Assembly (NCBI GenBank): GCA_030789695.1
Contig: CM061139.1
Coordinates: 5,409,878-5,473,877, forward strand
Reading direction: 5' to 3'
Length of the DNA: 64,000 nucleotides
Source of the DNA: Scilla litardierei
Lineage: Eukaryota; Streptophyta; Magnoliopsida; Asparagales; Asparagaceae
Part shown: positions 33,742 to 45,157 of the stretch, one piece after another
Layout of the letters: every line of letters starts with the position of its first letter
Position numbering within the stretch: position 1 is the first letter of the stretch
Notes under the pieces: generated by a model
Databases searched by the model: none
What the model was told of the DNA's origin: nothing
What the model saw: only the letters and a program-made list of their open reading frames with translations
Translations under genes and position numbers: made by a program

Positions 33742-36700
33742 TGTCACGCCCCGCTTCCCAAAATGGACGGAGGCGAAGCGTGACTAAGGCCCGCTTAGGC
33801 CAGAGCTGAGAAGCTCGGACCCAATAAGCGTCTGTAGAGGTACCATTTTAAAAGATTTTCAGGTTCTTGCATTAATATAGTTCGAAACAACAGAAAGTAC
33901 GGAAAGGAAGTTGCATTCATTAAATTAGAGATATAATATCCAACAAGTACAAAGTCTAAAAAGAAGCCTAAGCGTGGCAACAAACTATCTAAAAGAAAAC
34001 TGAAAGTAGTAACCTCTGAAAGTGACGACTAAAAGACCTCAAGGTCTGGTCCTCGTCAGGCACGTACTCTGGGTCGACGTCCTCGGCTCCTCGTACTCCA
34101 GTGAGTCTGCCTCGTCCACGAACTCTGGCTGAACACCTGACGTACAGCACCCAAGAAAAAGGAACTGTACGTCAGGTAAAGTCTACAAGGAGGGTTAGAC
34201 TTTACTGCAAGTGCACCGAACTTTAAACAATGGTTTACTGGTTGATTAGCATGCTGAGGTTCTATTACACAACAGTTTACTGGTTGATTAGCATGCTGTG
34301 GTTATAACAGAGTAACACAACAGGAAGTAACGCAGCAGGAACGTAAAACGGGACAGGTAGTAGTCGTAGCGTGTGCTACCAACTACGGGACTAACCTACA
34401 GGTGTCAAGACAAGTCGGGACGTGACGGGACAAGACAAGACAAGACAAGTGAGACACGAAAGGGTTCACGCCTTACGGTTCGAGGGGGATCAGACCCTCT
34501 TGTCGTGCGCACGCTCAACCCAACCCCAAACCCAGGAACTCAGGACAAGAATTACAGGGATCATTTCCGCTAGGGAAACATCCGAAACGCCCGAAGGCTT
34601 TTTGTGTAACGGGGATCACTTTCGCGGGGGAAAGCATCCGAAACGCCCGAAGGCTTTTTGGGTAACAGGGATCACTTCCGCTAGGGAAAGCATCCGAAAC
34701 GCCCGAAGGCTTTTTGTGTAACAGGGATCACTTTCGCGGGGGAAAGCATCCGAAACGCCCGAAGGCTTTTTGGGTAACATGGATCATTTCCGCTAGGGAA
34801 ACATCCGAAACGCCCGAAGGCTTTTTGTGTAACAGGGACATGACATGACAAGTGCAAGGAATTGTTATTCTAGGGTGTCCACACGCACGCACACACAAGA
34901 TAGCCCTACGGTGTCAAAAGTTGTTGTTTGTCGAGCTTAGACTTCGTCGTCAAGTCTAAGTCGTCAGGGGCGTCCCGGACGCTATCATTTCACGTCTGGT
35001 TCTATACATTCACAGTCTAACAGTTCTAGCAATCTAAGACCAAAGCACGGTCAAAAACGCAAGTGGGTACACTTGCCTGCGGTGGCGAGTGTGTCGTCCT
35101 CCCGGAGCGTCTCGTCCAAGCGTCTCGTCAGCGGAAGTCCGTCTGAAATAGTGTCACTGCGACGGGGTCAGGTCGCGATTTCTATCAAATCCTATTTAGG
35201 TTCGTTTCTAGGTTATCGGGACTACCCTATTCGTCAGAAGTCACATTTTGATGTTCAACCCTATTCGACGATTCTATCCTATGTGCACAGTCAAAAAGTC
35301 CATTCGTCGATCTACGGTTCCACATTGTTTTAAGGGAGCAGAAAATAAATTTAATGAGTTAATTTGCCGATTTTATTTAGGTTTTCAGTTCTGATATGGT
35401 GTGGGTTGTGCTATGAGTTAGGGGAAACTAACCTCGTAATGTCGTCCAACAAGCGGAAGTCGGGTCTGAACGGCGCAACGTCGGCGTCGTCTGGAACTCC
35501 TCGGCCGTGGGTAGCACAGCGAGGTACCTCTGGACAGCGGGGTTGTGACGTGAAATCAGCGAGCTAATCAGCGATCTCCTTCCCGTTGCGAGTAGCGCAA
35601 CGGTTCTTCACGATAACGACGACGTCGGCTAAAAGTACGTGCATGCGGCAACGCACGTGAACTCTGAGAGTCCAAGGGGGCTGTTGGTAGATGAAGTGGG
35701 ACCAAAGGAAGATGCTCGGCCCGGTGGATGGCCGACGGCACGAGCGCCCGGCGGTGGGCGGCCGTGAGAAGCCGGGGAGGACAGATTCGCGCCACATCCG
35801 TTGTCGCGTGTCTCAGTGAAATTTCAGAGACGAACAGAAGAAACGGGAATTTGAAGTGGGTAAAGGACTTCAAGACGAAGCCAACGGCAGTGGAGTTGTC
35901 ACCGGGGGTGGTCGGAGGTGGCCGTGCGCAGACGGCGAAGTTCAGCTTTCAGATCTGTGAAAAACAGCGGATGCGACGTGTTCCGACGAGGATTCCAGGA
36001 GCTACAGGTGGGCTATGAGCATGAGAAAAATTTCAGTTGGTAGGTGGTTTCGATAGAAATCCAACGGCAGTAGGGTGGTCATCGTAGGTGACTGGATGGC
36101 CAGTGGGCGTGAGTTTTTCCGGCGGTGGCGCAGGTCTGTAAAACTGTCGTTTGGGTTGTGTTTGAAAGCATTTTGAGGGAGATATAGATGAGGGAAGAGG
36201 GTAAGGGGAGGTGGAGATGCTTGGGGGGTCAGAGAGGAGTTGATCGGGGGTGGTGGTCGCCGGAGGGGGTGGCCGGAGGTGGCCGGCCGGCGGTGTTTTC
36301 CGGCGGGGCGCAGTTCTGGCCTGGGCTGTGTTTTGTGTGGTTTTCATGGAGTTTTAGAGGTCTTGGAGTGGAGAAGATGGTGGATATGATGGTGGAGGAG
36401 CTGGTGGTCGGAGAGGGGAGGTTGGGGCGGCCGTCGGCGGCCGGAGGAGAAGCAAGAGGCGGCCAAAGTTGGGTTTTTCATGGGTTGTTTCAGTTCGGCC
36501 TGATTGGGTTTGTTGGGTGTTTTTTAAGGGGGAGAGAAGAGAGAGGAGGGAGGAGAGAGAGGGGTGGCAGCCATGGGGTGGCCGAGGGTGCCTTGGATGG
36601 CCGGAGAAGAGGGGGGCGGCTAGGGTTTTTGTGTGGTAAGAGGCGGCTGTGTGAGGTTGATGGTGAGGCCTAGGTTTTGCATGAATTGGGTTTTAAAAAT

Positions 36701-37269
36701 GAACATATTGCTAAAAGGCTATAGGATTTAGGGTTAAATGCGGGAGAGAGATAGAGATGGAGGGAGTAGAGTTAAGGGAAAAGAGGAGTGACAATAGTGG
36801 CTGATTGATATCCCCTCATACGTTGGAGATAAATGTGGGATTGATTAGGATTTGGTTTAGAATTTGAAATTCAAAAGATTAGTGGCTAATCAATGGTTGA
36901 AATTGATTAGGGGATATCTTCCACTACGGGCATCGGAAAAATAATCCGAAAATACCGGGACGATCGTGGAGACGAGAAGTACGGGGCTACTGTGTCCGAT
37001 TATGCATAACGCCTACCAAGAATTTACGTAAAATTGGAAACTGCGTTTTGAGTCAATTGACTAAAACGCCCCTATCTTTCAAAATCGTTTTGCGAGAAAA
37101 CGAGCCGTGAAAAGACGTTCCCAAAAATTACTATAAAATTCTACACTCCCAAACAATCACAACGGCATATCGCATCGCTCATGTCAGAGCTCAGAAAAAC
37201 CAAATAAAATACGTGCACGAAAAGTACGTGTACGTAGAAAATACGAACGGTCGGAAAGCGGCCGTTTCA
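33742..37269 (-). repeat. LARD 5' LTR (right copy)
   Basis: Collinear with the left copy, including the five-copy 55/56-bp repeat at 34557-34835. Differences are unevenly spread: many in the first 150 bp, few after about 35000. It ends GCGGCCGTTTCA, followed by aaagg. Confidence 0.87.
34557..34835. repeat. 55/56-bp tandem repeat, five copies (right LARD LTR)
   Basis: Same monomers and copy number as in the left LTR, with small differences such as CACTTCCGCTAGGG in the third copy. Confidence 0.88.
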
Positions 37270-37274
37270 AAAGG

Positions 37275-38796
37275 CGATTGCGTTCATGGCCGCTCCATCT
37301 ACATCTACTTCTACCGATGATGAAGAATCGGAAGAAGAATTGGACTTGGAATCCATTGCCCTCATGGCAAAGAAGTTCAATCGATTCTTCCGGAAAGGTA
37401 ATTTCAATAACAAATCTAAATTTAGTTCTTTTAACGCCTCCGCTCCTTTATGTTTTAAATGCAACAAGACAGGACACATGAAAGAGGATTGTACTCAAAA
37501 CAAACACAAGGAGAAGTGGAAGGCACCAAAGTTCGACAAGTCAAAGAGTACAAGAAAGGGTACAAGAAAGGGCTTGTCGGCACATTCACCGACTCCGACG
37601 AGGACTCCTCAAGTGGAGAGTAGGATGATGAACAAGTGGAGCAAGCACACATGTGCTTCATGGCTAGAGAGGAGCATGATCAAGAGTCTTCCTCCGATGA
37701 TAGCGAGGATGAAGGCGATGAGGTAACTATTGACGACCTTAGATTAGCTAACGAGCAAATTTGGTCTAAGTATTCTAAATTAGTAAATAGTTATACTAAG
37801 ACTAAAGATGAGTTAGTTAGTCTCCAAACCTCACCTAAGCCTATCACCATCGACAACGACACCGTTGTTGAAGGTTTGAGAAATGAGATTGAAAATCTCA
37901 AATCTCAACTTGAGCATGTTCATATTGAAGATTCGGAGGAACACAAGATAGCGGATTTGACCTCTCAAAACTCAAATTTGAGTATTGAGAATGAGAATCT
38001 CAAATCTCGTGTTTATGTGCTCACATCGCAAGTGTCCACTTTGGATGCTTCTATGCGTTCTCTCACCGAGAAGTATGAGTGCACATTAGGCCGAATTAAT
38101 AAATTCAATAAAGATAAGGACCATTTGGATAATATCCTAAATGACTTACTTCCGGCCAATCACCACATTGGCTTGGGGTATAAGATGGCAAATTCATCCA
38201 AATCGTCTACTACCTTTGTTAGGCCAACTTCCGATGCCTCAACGAGTGGGAGCAAACACTCTATTAGTAGTTCATCTACCAATGGTGCTTCCACTTCGTA
38301 CACACCCTCATTTGGAAAGAAACCCACTTTGGGTGGACCTCTAAAGAAGGGTCATGCACTTATGTACACCAATACCATGCCACATAGGAACACACATCCT
38401 ACTCCACCGGTTTACAATTATGATGATTTTTATGCACCACGTCTACGAGCACGTGCACACCAAGTGAGACACCCTCACGCACGTGTTCCTCCACATGCAT
38501 TTGTTCATCCACATTATTATATGAATGATTACCATCATGCACCATTTCATATGATGTCACCAACATTTCATCATGTGCCATATGCATATCCACGACATGC
38601 ATCACGTAGAAATCAACAACGTATGCATGCTCCCAATAGGAATAGGGCTCCCAAAATATTCACTATTTGGGGTCCGAAGAACACCAATATGCATGAAAAA
38701 CAAACATACATGAATTCTTATTTTATGAATGTCGTGCATAATGATAATTATGTGGAGAAGTCTAAGTCCAATTGGACTTGGCTTCCAAAGGTCTAA
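37275..38796 (+). pseudogene. Element C gag, second part (zinc knuckle, coiled coil, His-rich tail)
   Basis: Continues gag after the LARD. An acidic Ser-rich linker (DDEESEEELDLES) is followed by the CCHC knuckle C-F-K-C-N-K-T-G-H-M-K-E-D-C (about 37451-37492). A frame change near 37600 follows, then an acidic segment, two long coiled-coil-like heptad stretches (about 37730-38110), a Ser/Thr-rich linker and a His/Tyr/Pro-rich tail (about 38350-38640). It ends with the SNWTWLPKV-like terminus at 38796. The coiled coil and His-rich tail after the knuckle are typical of Sirevirus gag. The same layout is seen in element F. Confidence 0.82.
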
Positions 38797-38849
38797 TCTT
38801 TTAGGACCCAATGACCTTGGGTACCATGGAATGATATTTCTATCTTTAG

Positions 38850-40186
38850 GTACTCAAGAAAAAGAAACGGAGCAACAAATCCAAATTTAGCTCCAAGAAT
38901 AATTGGATATTCGATAGCGGGTGTTCAAAACACATGACAGGTGATGCTCAATTGCTCTCCGGAGTGGTGCCCATTGCAAATGGGAACCGAGTCGTCTTTG
39001 GAGGCAACGAGAGCGGAACCATCATTGGTGTTGGTAAAGTAGGTAATCCTTCTAAACCACTAATAAGTGATGTTTACCTTGTTAAAGGATTAAACCACAA
39101 TCTTATTTCAATAAGCCAACTTTGTGACAAAGGTTACAAAGTTAGCTTTGCGAAAGGAATGTGTCAAATTTTGAATAAAAATACTAATGATGTATTATTC
39201 TCTGGCACACGCCATAAGGATATCTATATATTAGATCTTCCAAAATCACATGAACAATGTCTCATTGCCAACACAAGTGAACAACACTTATGGCATCAAC
39301 GTTTTGGTCATGTGAACTTTGGAACACTTTTTAAGCTTTTCAAGTTAAATTCTATTAAAGGATTTCCTAAGCTTGTCTTTCAAAAGAAAAGCTTTTGTGA
39401 CTCGTGTCAACGAGGCAAGCTTCCAAAATCTTCATTTAAACATAAGAAAAGCATTTCATCTAAGCGGCCTCTAGAGCTTTTACATCTAGATCTTTTTGGG
39501 CCAACTAGAGTTGCTTCATTAGGAAATGCACGATATGGACTTGTCATCGTTGATGACTTTTCTAGATTTACTTAGGTATTTTCCTTAAGTAATTAAAATG
39601 ATGCTTTTGAAAACTTCACAATATTTGTTAAGAAAGTACAAAATCTCATTGGAACCACCATTGTCACTATTCGTAGTGATCATGGAGGGGAATTTGAGAA
39701 TGAGTCTTTCTCAAATTTTTGTGATGAAGTTGGTATTACTCACACTTTTTCTTTCCCTCACGCACCCCCTCAAAATGGTGTTGTTGAGAGGAAGAATAGG
39801 ACGCTAGTGGAATGTGCTCGCACTATGCTTGATGATAGCAAACTTGGCCATCAATTTTGGGCGGAAGCGGTACATACCGCTTGCTATGTGTTTAATAGAA
39901 TGCTTTTGAGGCCCGGCACCAAACAAACTTGTTATGAATTGTTGTTTGGTAGATTGCCTCAAGTTAAACATTTTCGAGTTTTTGGCGCAAAATGTTTTAT
40001 TAAAAACACGTATGGTAGTTTGGACAAATTTGATCCAAGATCCGATGAGGGGATATTTGTTGGATATTCCTTCCGTGCAAAGCCTACCGGATATACAACA
40101 AACGAACCTCAACGATCGAGGAATCTCTTCATGTTTCATTTAATGAAGGTTTTGTCCCTACTAGAATTACTAATGATGATGACTCC
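38850..40186 (+). pseudogene. Element C protease and integrase
   Basis: The protease has W-I-F-D-S-G-C-S-K-H-M-T (about 38907-38943). The Sirevirus signature DSGCSKHMTG replaces the DSGAS type seen in other Copia. The integrase zinc region LWHQRFGHVNF...CDSC lies at about 39288-39410. The catalytic core has HLDLFGP (about 39483), IRSDHGGEFE (about 39670) and QNGVVERKNRTL (about 39772). A stop near 39573, a frame change near 39590 and another near 40090 break the frame. Role: polyprotein cleavage and cDNA insertion. Confidence 0.87.
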
Positions 40187-41950
40187 ATGGATGTCTTATG
40201 TGATTCTATTGGTACTTCTAATTCTATTGATTCTATTGATGCTAACCCTACTAATAAATCTTTTGAGAATGTTCCTAGTGATCAGGGAATTCTCAAACGG
40301 CTTCATACAGTTCATGACCATCCCCATGAGCAAGTCATTGGCAACATACTCGATAGTGTCCAGACGAGATCTCAAGTCAACAACTTCGCTCATTGTGCCT
40401 TTGCCTCCTCAATAGAGCCAAAGAATATTAACGAAGCATGCGAAGATAGTGCTTGGATCCTTGCCATGGAGGAGGAACTCATTCAATTTGAGAGGAATGA
40501 GGTTTGGGAGCTTGTTCCATTGCCTTCGAAGAACCACACCGTTATAGGAACGAAGTGGATTTTCAAGAACAAGACCGACGAAAACCAAATCGTCGTCCGG
40601 AACAAAGCTCGGTTAGTTGCTCAAGGCTACCGGTAAGAGGAAGGTATAGATTTCGAAGAATTCTTTGCTCCGGTAGCTAGATTAGAATCGATTAGGTTGT
40701 TGTTATCTTTTGCATGCCATAAAAATTTTAAACTCTTTCAAATGGATGTAAAAAGTGCGTTTTTAAATGGAGATGTTGTTGAGGAAGTTTATGTTTCTCA
40801 ACCTCCGGGTTTTATAAATGAAAAATTTCCAAATCACGTTTTCAAACTTAAGAAAGCACTTTACGGTTTGAGACAAGCTCCTCGAGCTTGGTATGACCGT
40901 CTAAAGAATTTTCTTTTGGATTTGGGTTTTAAAATGGGTGAAGTTGATTCTATATTATTTGTTAAGTATTCGAATAATGATATTATTTTAGTTCAAATTT
41001 ACGTTGATGATATCATTTTCGGTGCTACTAACTTCACTCTTTGCGAAGAGTTTTCTAATGTTATGAAGGATCAATTTGAGATGAGCCACATGGGTGAGCT
41101 CAAATATCTCTTAGGTCTCCAAATTCGCCAAATGAACGATGCAATCTTCATCCACCAAACCAAGTACACGGTGGAGTTGCTCAAGCGATTTGGAATGGAG
41201 AATGCCTCAGGCAAGAAGACTCCAATGAGCACCACGACACATCTTGATAAAGATTCGGGCGGTAAAGATGTAGACATTCGTCTATATCGAGGTATGATAG
41301 GTAGTTTATTATATCTTACTGCTAGTAGGCCCGATATTATGTTTGCCGTATGTGTATGTTCTCGTTATCAGTCTCAACCTACGGAATCTCACTTAGTAGC
41401 GGTAAAACGTATTTTCCGTTATTTAAGTTACACACTCGACTTCGGATTACTTTCTCCAAAGTCTAGCACATATGAGTTAATTTCATATAGTGACACAGAT
41501 TATGCGGGATGCAAATCCGATAGGAAAAGTACTAGTGGCACTTGCCATTTTATAGGAAATTCTCTTGTCTCTTGTTTTTCCAAGAAGCAGAATTCCGTAT
41601 CACTTTCAACCACCGAGGCGGAATATATTGCCGCCGGTGCTGCGTGTGCTCAGGTTCTTTGGATGAGACACACTCTTAAAGACTTTGTTATAAACTATGA
41701 TACTTGCCCTATCATGGTGGACAACCAAAGTGCAATATGTCTCTCTAAGAATCCGGTACACCATTCCCGTTCTAAACACATAGATGTCCGTCACCATTTT
41801 CTAGATGATCATGTTGCTAAAAAGGACATCATTTTAGTGTACGTTGAAACCCAGAAGCAAATCGCCGATATTTTCACGAAACCACTCAAGGAAGACTCCT
41901 TTGTGCGGTTACGTCGAGAATTGGGGATTATGGGTGAATCCGAGATTTAG
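40187..41950 (+). pseudogene. Element C reverse transcriptase and RNase H
   Basis: The linker before RT and the RT N-terminus (WIFKNKTDE, KARLVAQGY) are read to a stop near 40634. The next 417-residue open frame from 40697 holds [27 protein letters not shown], the active site YVDDIIFG (about 41001-41024), RNase H SDTDYAGC (about 41488-41511), STTEAEY (about 41608) and DNQSAI (about 41718), then the terminus [17 protein letters not shown]. All catalytic residues of RT and RNase H are intact and only one stop separates the pieces. It is the best preserved pol part in the window. Confidence 0.88.
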
Positions 41951-42200
41951 GATTCATATCTTCAATAATCTTGCATGATATTAAAATGTTCTTTATATAT
42001 GCTCATGCTAGATGTGTTGAAATTTTCTGGATTTTGGCTGAATTTTCGGAATTTTTGCTCGAATTATTCATGAACGTCGTACTTAAGATTTTCGATGTTT
42101 TATGGGGTAGTATAATGATGTATGAGAGTATTTCGATGTATCGTCCAAGTGCGATTAGGAGAGAACTCAAAATTTCTAAATTTCAAATTTTTGGACTATC

Positions 42201-42472
42201 TTAGTCGGTCCAAGTTCATTGACCGACCGACTAGATTCAGTTCTAGTTGGTCAGTGAATGAACTCAGACCGACTAACTCTTGCTCAAAATTTGGCTTCAG
42301 TTACTGTTTGCACTTAGTCGGTTCAAGCTCATTGGCCGACCGACTAGATCTCATTCTAGTCGGTCAGCGCTTGAACTGTGACCGACTAAATGCACAGGGG
42401 CTGTTGCGCCTTTTGGCATTCCAATCGTTTTTATTCTTGCCCGCACCGATTAGAACTCATTCTAATCGGTGC
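42201..42472 (+). repeat. CCGACTAG hairpins upstream of C's extra ORF
   Basis: Two units with the same nested architecture as C's LTR array (42201-42389: outer TAGTCGGTCCAAG and GACCGACTA, inner CCGACTAG and CTAG(T)(C/T)GG). A third, single hairpin with perfect 13-bp arms follows: GCACCGATTAGAA, ctca, TTCTAATCGGTGC (42443-42472). The array lies about 210 bp before the ORF start. Confidence 0.82.
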
Positions 42473-42682
42473 AAACTTTTCTCCTCAGCCCTAACCCCAT
42501 GACTTCTCTCCTTCCTCCGCCGTCCGACTGCCATTTTCTGACCATCTCCGGCTGTCGATCTCCCTCTCTCCTCCACCTAGGGTAAAGCTCTCACCTTCTC
42601 TCAGCTCCTAGGGTTTGTGTTAGGGTTTTAGCTTTCGATTTCTGTCGATTTCGTGCGTTGTTCGTGTTGTCTTGTCTCGATT

Positions 42683-44259
42683 ATGACGAAGACACGTATC
42701 CCCATCCGTCCATCTAGTCCGTCTCCCATGACCATAGAGTCTCCATCTACGGACCCCCTCAACCCAAACGCCGAGCCAAATCGACCCATCCCTCTTCTTC
42801 TTCGCCTCCTCTTAGGAAGAAGAGAACTACCGTCGCTAAGCCTAGAGCTACATCTCAACCCAAGCCTAGGAAGCAGAGTGTGTCTCCAGCCTCCTTTCGT
42901 GCTCCCACTCCTCCTGGTGCTTCTGATTCTGACGCCGAGTATATCCCCGAGTCTGAGCCTACCGATAGGGCTCCTACTCCTCCTCCTCGATCTAGCACTC
43001 GTCCGTCTAAGGGGAAGGCTCCCATGACAGTGGGCGGTGTCTATATATCGTTATGTCGCGATGACCCGATGTGTCTCGCGGCATACAATCGTATCGAGCA
43101 CTGTCCATTGATATTGGAGCACTTCGTTCAGTTCTCCGATTTCCTATATCTCGCCGATCTTCTTTACCATAGCGGCCTACTTGACTATCTTCGCCATGAC
43201 CCCAAGGCGAACCCTCATCCGTACCCCCGTCTTGTCAAGCTATTCTATGCGAATCGTGTTCGGGGTCAGTATGATGACACCCATTCCATTGAGACGACTG
43301 TCTTGGGGACCCCGATTGTCCTCACGACAGAAATCTTAGGGGATTTGATAGGTGTCTCATCTTCTGGCCTTCTTCCTGCCGATATCTCCATGGATGATAT
43401 CCATGATCTAGACCAGGCCATGCTCACCGAAATGTTCCATGTTATCCCTCCCGCCATGATTGGCGTCCCTTCAAAATCTTTTAAGCCGAATGCTTGGGTC
43501 TTGAATCTTATTCTGAAGTCGTGCCTCCTTCCGAAGTATGGCTCATCTAGCTTGCCCTCTCAGCCATTTCTCAAGCTGATCTACGCTCTCTTCATGGGGA
43601 GCAAGATCAATTGGGCTCGTATCATCCTCGATAAGATGGACTCTTTTGAATGCATTCACAAGTCCACCAAATCAGCTCACATCCCATACCCTTGCCTTTT
43701 GACACTTGTTTTCCGTCGTTTCGGTGTCCCTCTCCCTCCCGATGATGAGCGTCCTCTTGGTCCTCCTCTGAATGCGACAGCCGTCAAGAAGTCTCTTGCG
43801 GCGCTTCATCACGTTCAGAAGACGACCCCTTCAGCTTCTGCTTCAGCTGCTTCAGCTCCTCCTCCTACTCCTACTCTCGCGGAGTTTGCCGTTTCCTTGA
43901 GACGTGTGGAGTCTCGTGTTTCTCGTTCTGAGGAGATGCTAGCTCGCATCTGTTCTCACTTTGGCATTGAGATTCCTCCGTCAGTTTCTGACGATGGGGA
44001 AATGGATGAGGCTGAGCTCCAGGAGCTTGTTGGATCTGCTGCTCGTGCCCCAGAGGGTACGTCTACTGCTGCTGCTACTTCTGCCGGTGCTCCCGAGAGC
44101 ACACCTGCTGCCACCATTCCTTCGGTGGATACTTCTTCCGGTGCTCCCAAGGCCACTCCTGTTGCAACTCTCCCATCTGTAGACACTCCAGCTGACCCAG
44201 TGACCACCACCCCTTCTGCAGAGCTTGCTGCTGCTGCTGACCCTACCTCCACCTCCTGA
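42683..44259 (+). CDS. Element C extra 3' ORF, putative plant transposon protein domain
   Basis: The largest open frame is 42880-44259 (459 residues). I place the original start at 42683 (MTKTRIPIR), because a one-base loss in the C run near 42754 separates the two. The first ~110 residues are Ser/Pro/Lys/Arg-rich with clusters such as PKRRAK, RKKRTT and KPRKQ that look like nuclear-localisation signals. A globular part follows (ISLCRDDPMCLAAYNRIEHC, LILEHFVQFSDFLYLADLL, LGDLIGVSSSGLLP). It resembles the domain annotated as putative plant transposon protein (Transposase_32) in plant retroelements. Then come a short coiled coil (SLRRVESRVSRSEEML) and an Ala/Thr/Pro tail. No signal peptide or membrane anchor was seen. 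Its position matches the env-like gene of SIRE elements. Function unknown. Confidence 0.65.
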
Positions 44260-45157
44260 GCTTGCGTTGGAGGACTCTCCCTATGCACATTGGATGATAT
44301 ATTTTGTAGTGAGAGTGTGGGGTAGGATAGCTTGGGTGGTTATAACTTTTGATGTATTTTTTGATGTTTTTGATGCTACACTTCTGTTGTAAGTTCATTT
44401 TGATGTCTGTAACATATGTTGTATGATGTGCTCCGATCTGTCGATCGTTATTATGTATGTTGTCAGATGTATCCATTTTGTTATATATATATACATCGTG
44501 TTGACTTTTACTTCAGTGTGCACATTATTTTGTTTGTCTCTGATGTTGACTTCGTCGCTCGACGACTTTCTTGATTTAATAGAAATTATTTCTATGAAAA
44601 CATAGAATTGTTTTCCATGCACTTAATTCATCAAGAATGTTGATATTGGAGAGTATGTTCCATAACTCAATACGTGAAATTGATTTGAGTTTTGATGATT
44701 TTATTTTCGATTATCGACTATGGTCTTGTTGGCACGCTTTGATTTACTTCGTATTTTACTTTGGTGTCATTTGGACCGTGGTCGTATTCTACTACTCCCG
44801 TGATTTTATTCGTAGCCATTGTTATTGTCGTTGATCTCCTCCCACTCTTTTTGCTAATGCCAAAGGGGGAGAGAATTAATAATGATAATGTGCTAAATGA
44901 TAATTTAAAGCACTTTTCCGAGAATCTAATTTGATATGTTAGATTCAGGGGGAGTTAAGATATAAAAATGGATTTAGATCCTAAATTTCGATAATTGGAT
45001 TCACATTTTATACTTTCCTCGTCTGCTTGATGCTTATGATTATTATTTAATATGGAATTAACGTGTCATCAATGCATGGGGAGTAAGTAAATTACATTTG
45101 AATCATTATTTTTGATTATTATTTATGTTGGTTTGTCATCACCAAAAAGGGGAAGAA
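44260..45157 (+). other. Element C 3' spacer with multiple polypurine tracts
   Basis: AT-rich and non-coding. Three purine tracts occur: AAAGGGGGAGAGAA near 44862, AGGGGGAGTTAAGATA near 44948, and CAAAAAGGGGAAGAA right before the LTR (45143-45157). Repeated tracts here are a known Sirevirus trait. Confidence 0.75.

Larger units (their letters stand above)
27483..37269 (-). mobile_element. LARD-like non-autonomous LTR element with 3.5-kb LTRs
   Basis: The LTRs are 27483-31008 and 33742-37269 (3526 and 3528 bp), with TG...CA ends and a perfect 5-bp duplication aaagg (27478-27482, 37270-37274). The internal region of 2733 bp has no retroviral domain on either strand. On the minus strand the LTR reads TG(T/A)AACGGCCG...GGGGCGTGACA, and the sequence before its 3' LTR is AAGGTGGGTAGAA, a good polypurine tract. 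This is the pattern of Tekay/Del chromoviruses, so the element runs on the minus strand. Long LTRs around a non-coding core fit the LARD class. It splits C's gag. Confidence 0.87.

Noticed and set aside
27483..37269. Reading the LARD-like element on the plus strand
   Set aside because: The purine tract next to the left LTR, and homology of the solo LTR on the plus strand to the reverse complement of this LTR, both point to the minus strand.
42683..44259. Envelope (env) gene in element C
   Set aside because: The position fits the env-like slot of SIRE elements, but no signal peptide, transmembrane segment or cleavage site is visible and the N-terminus is nuclear-signal-like.
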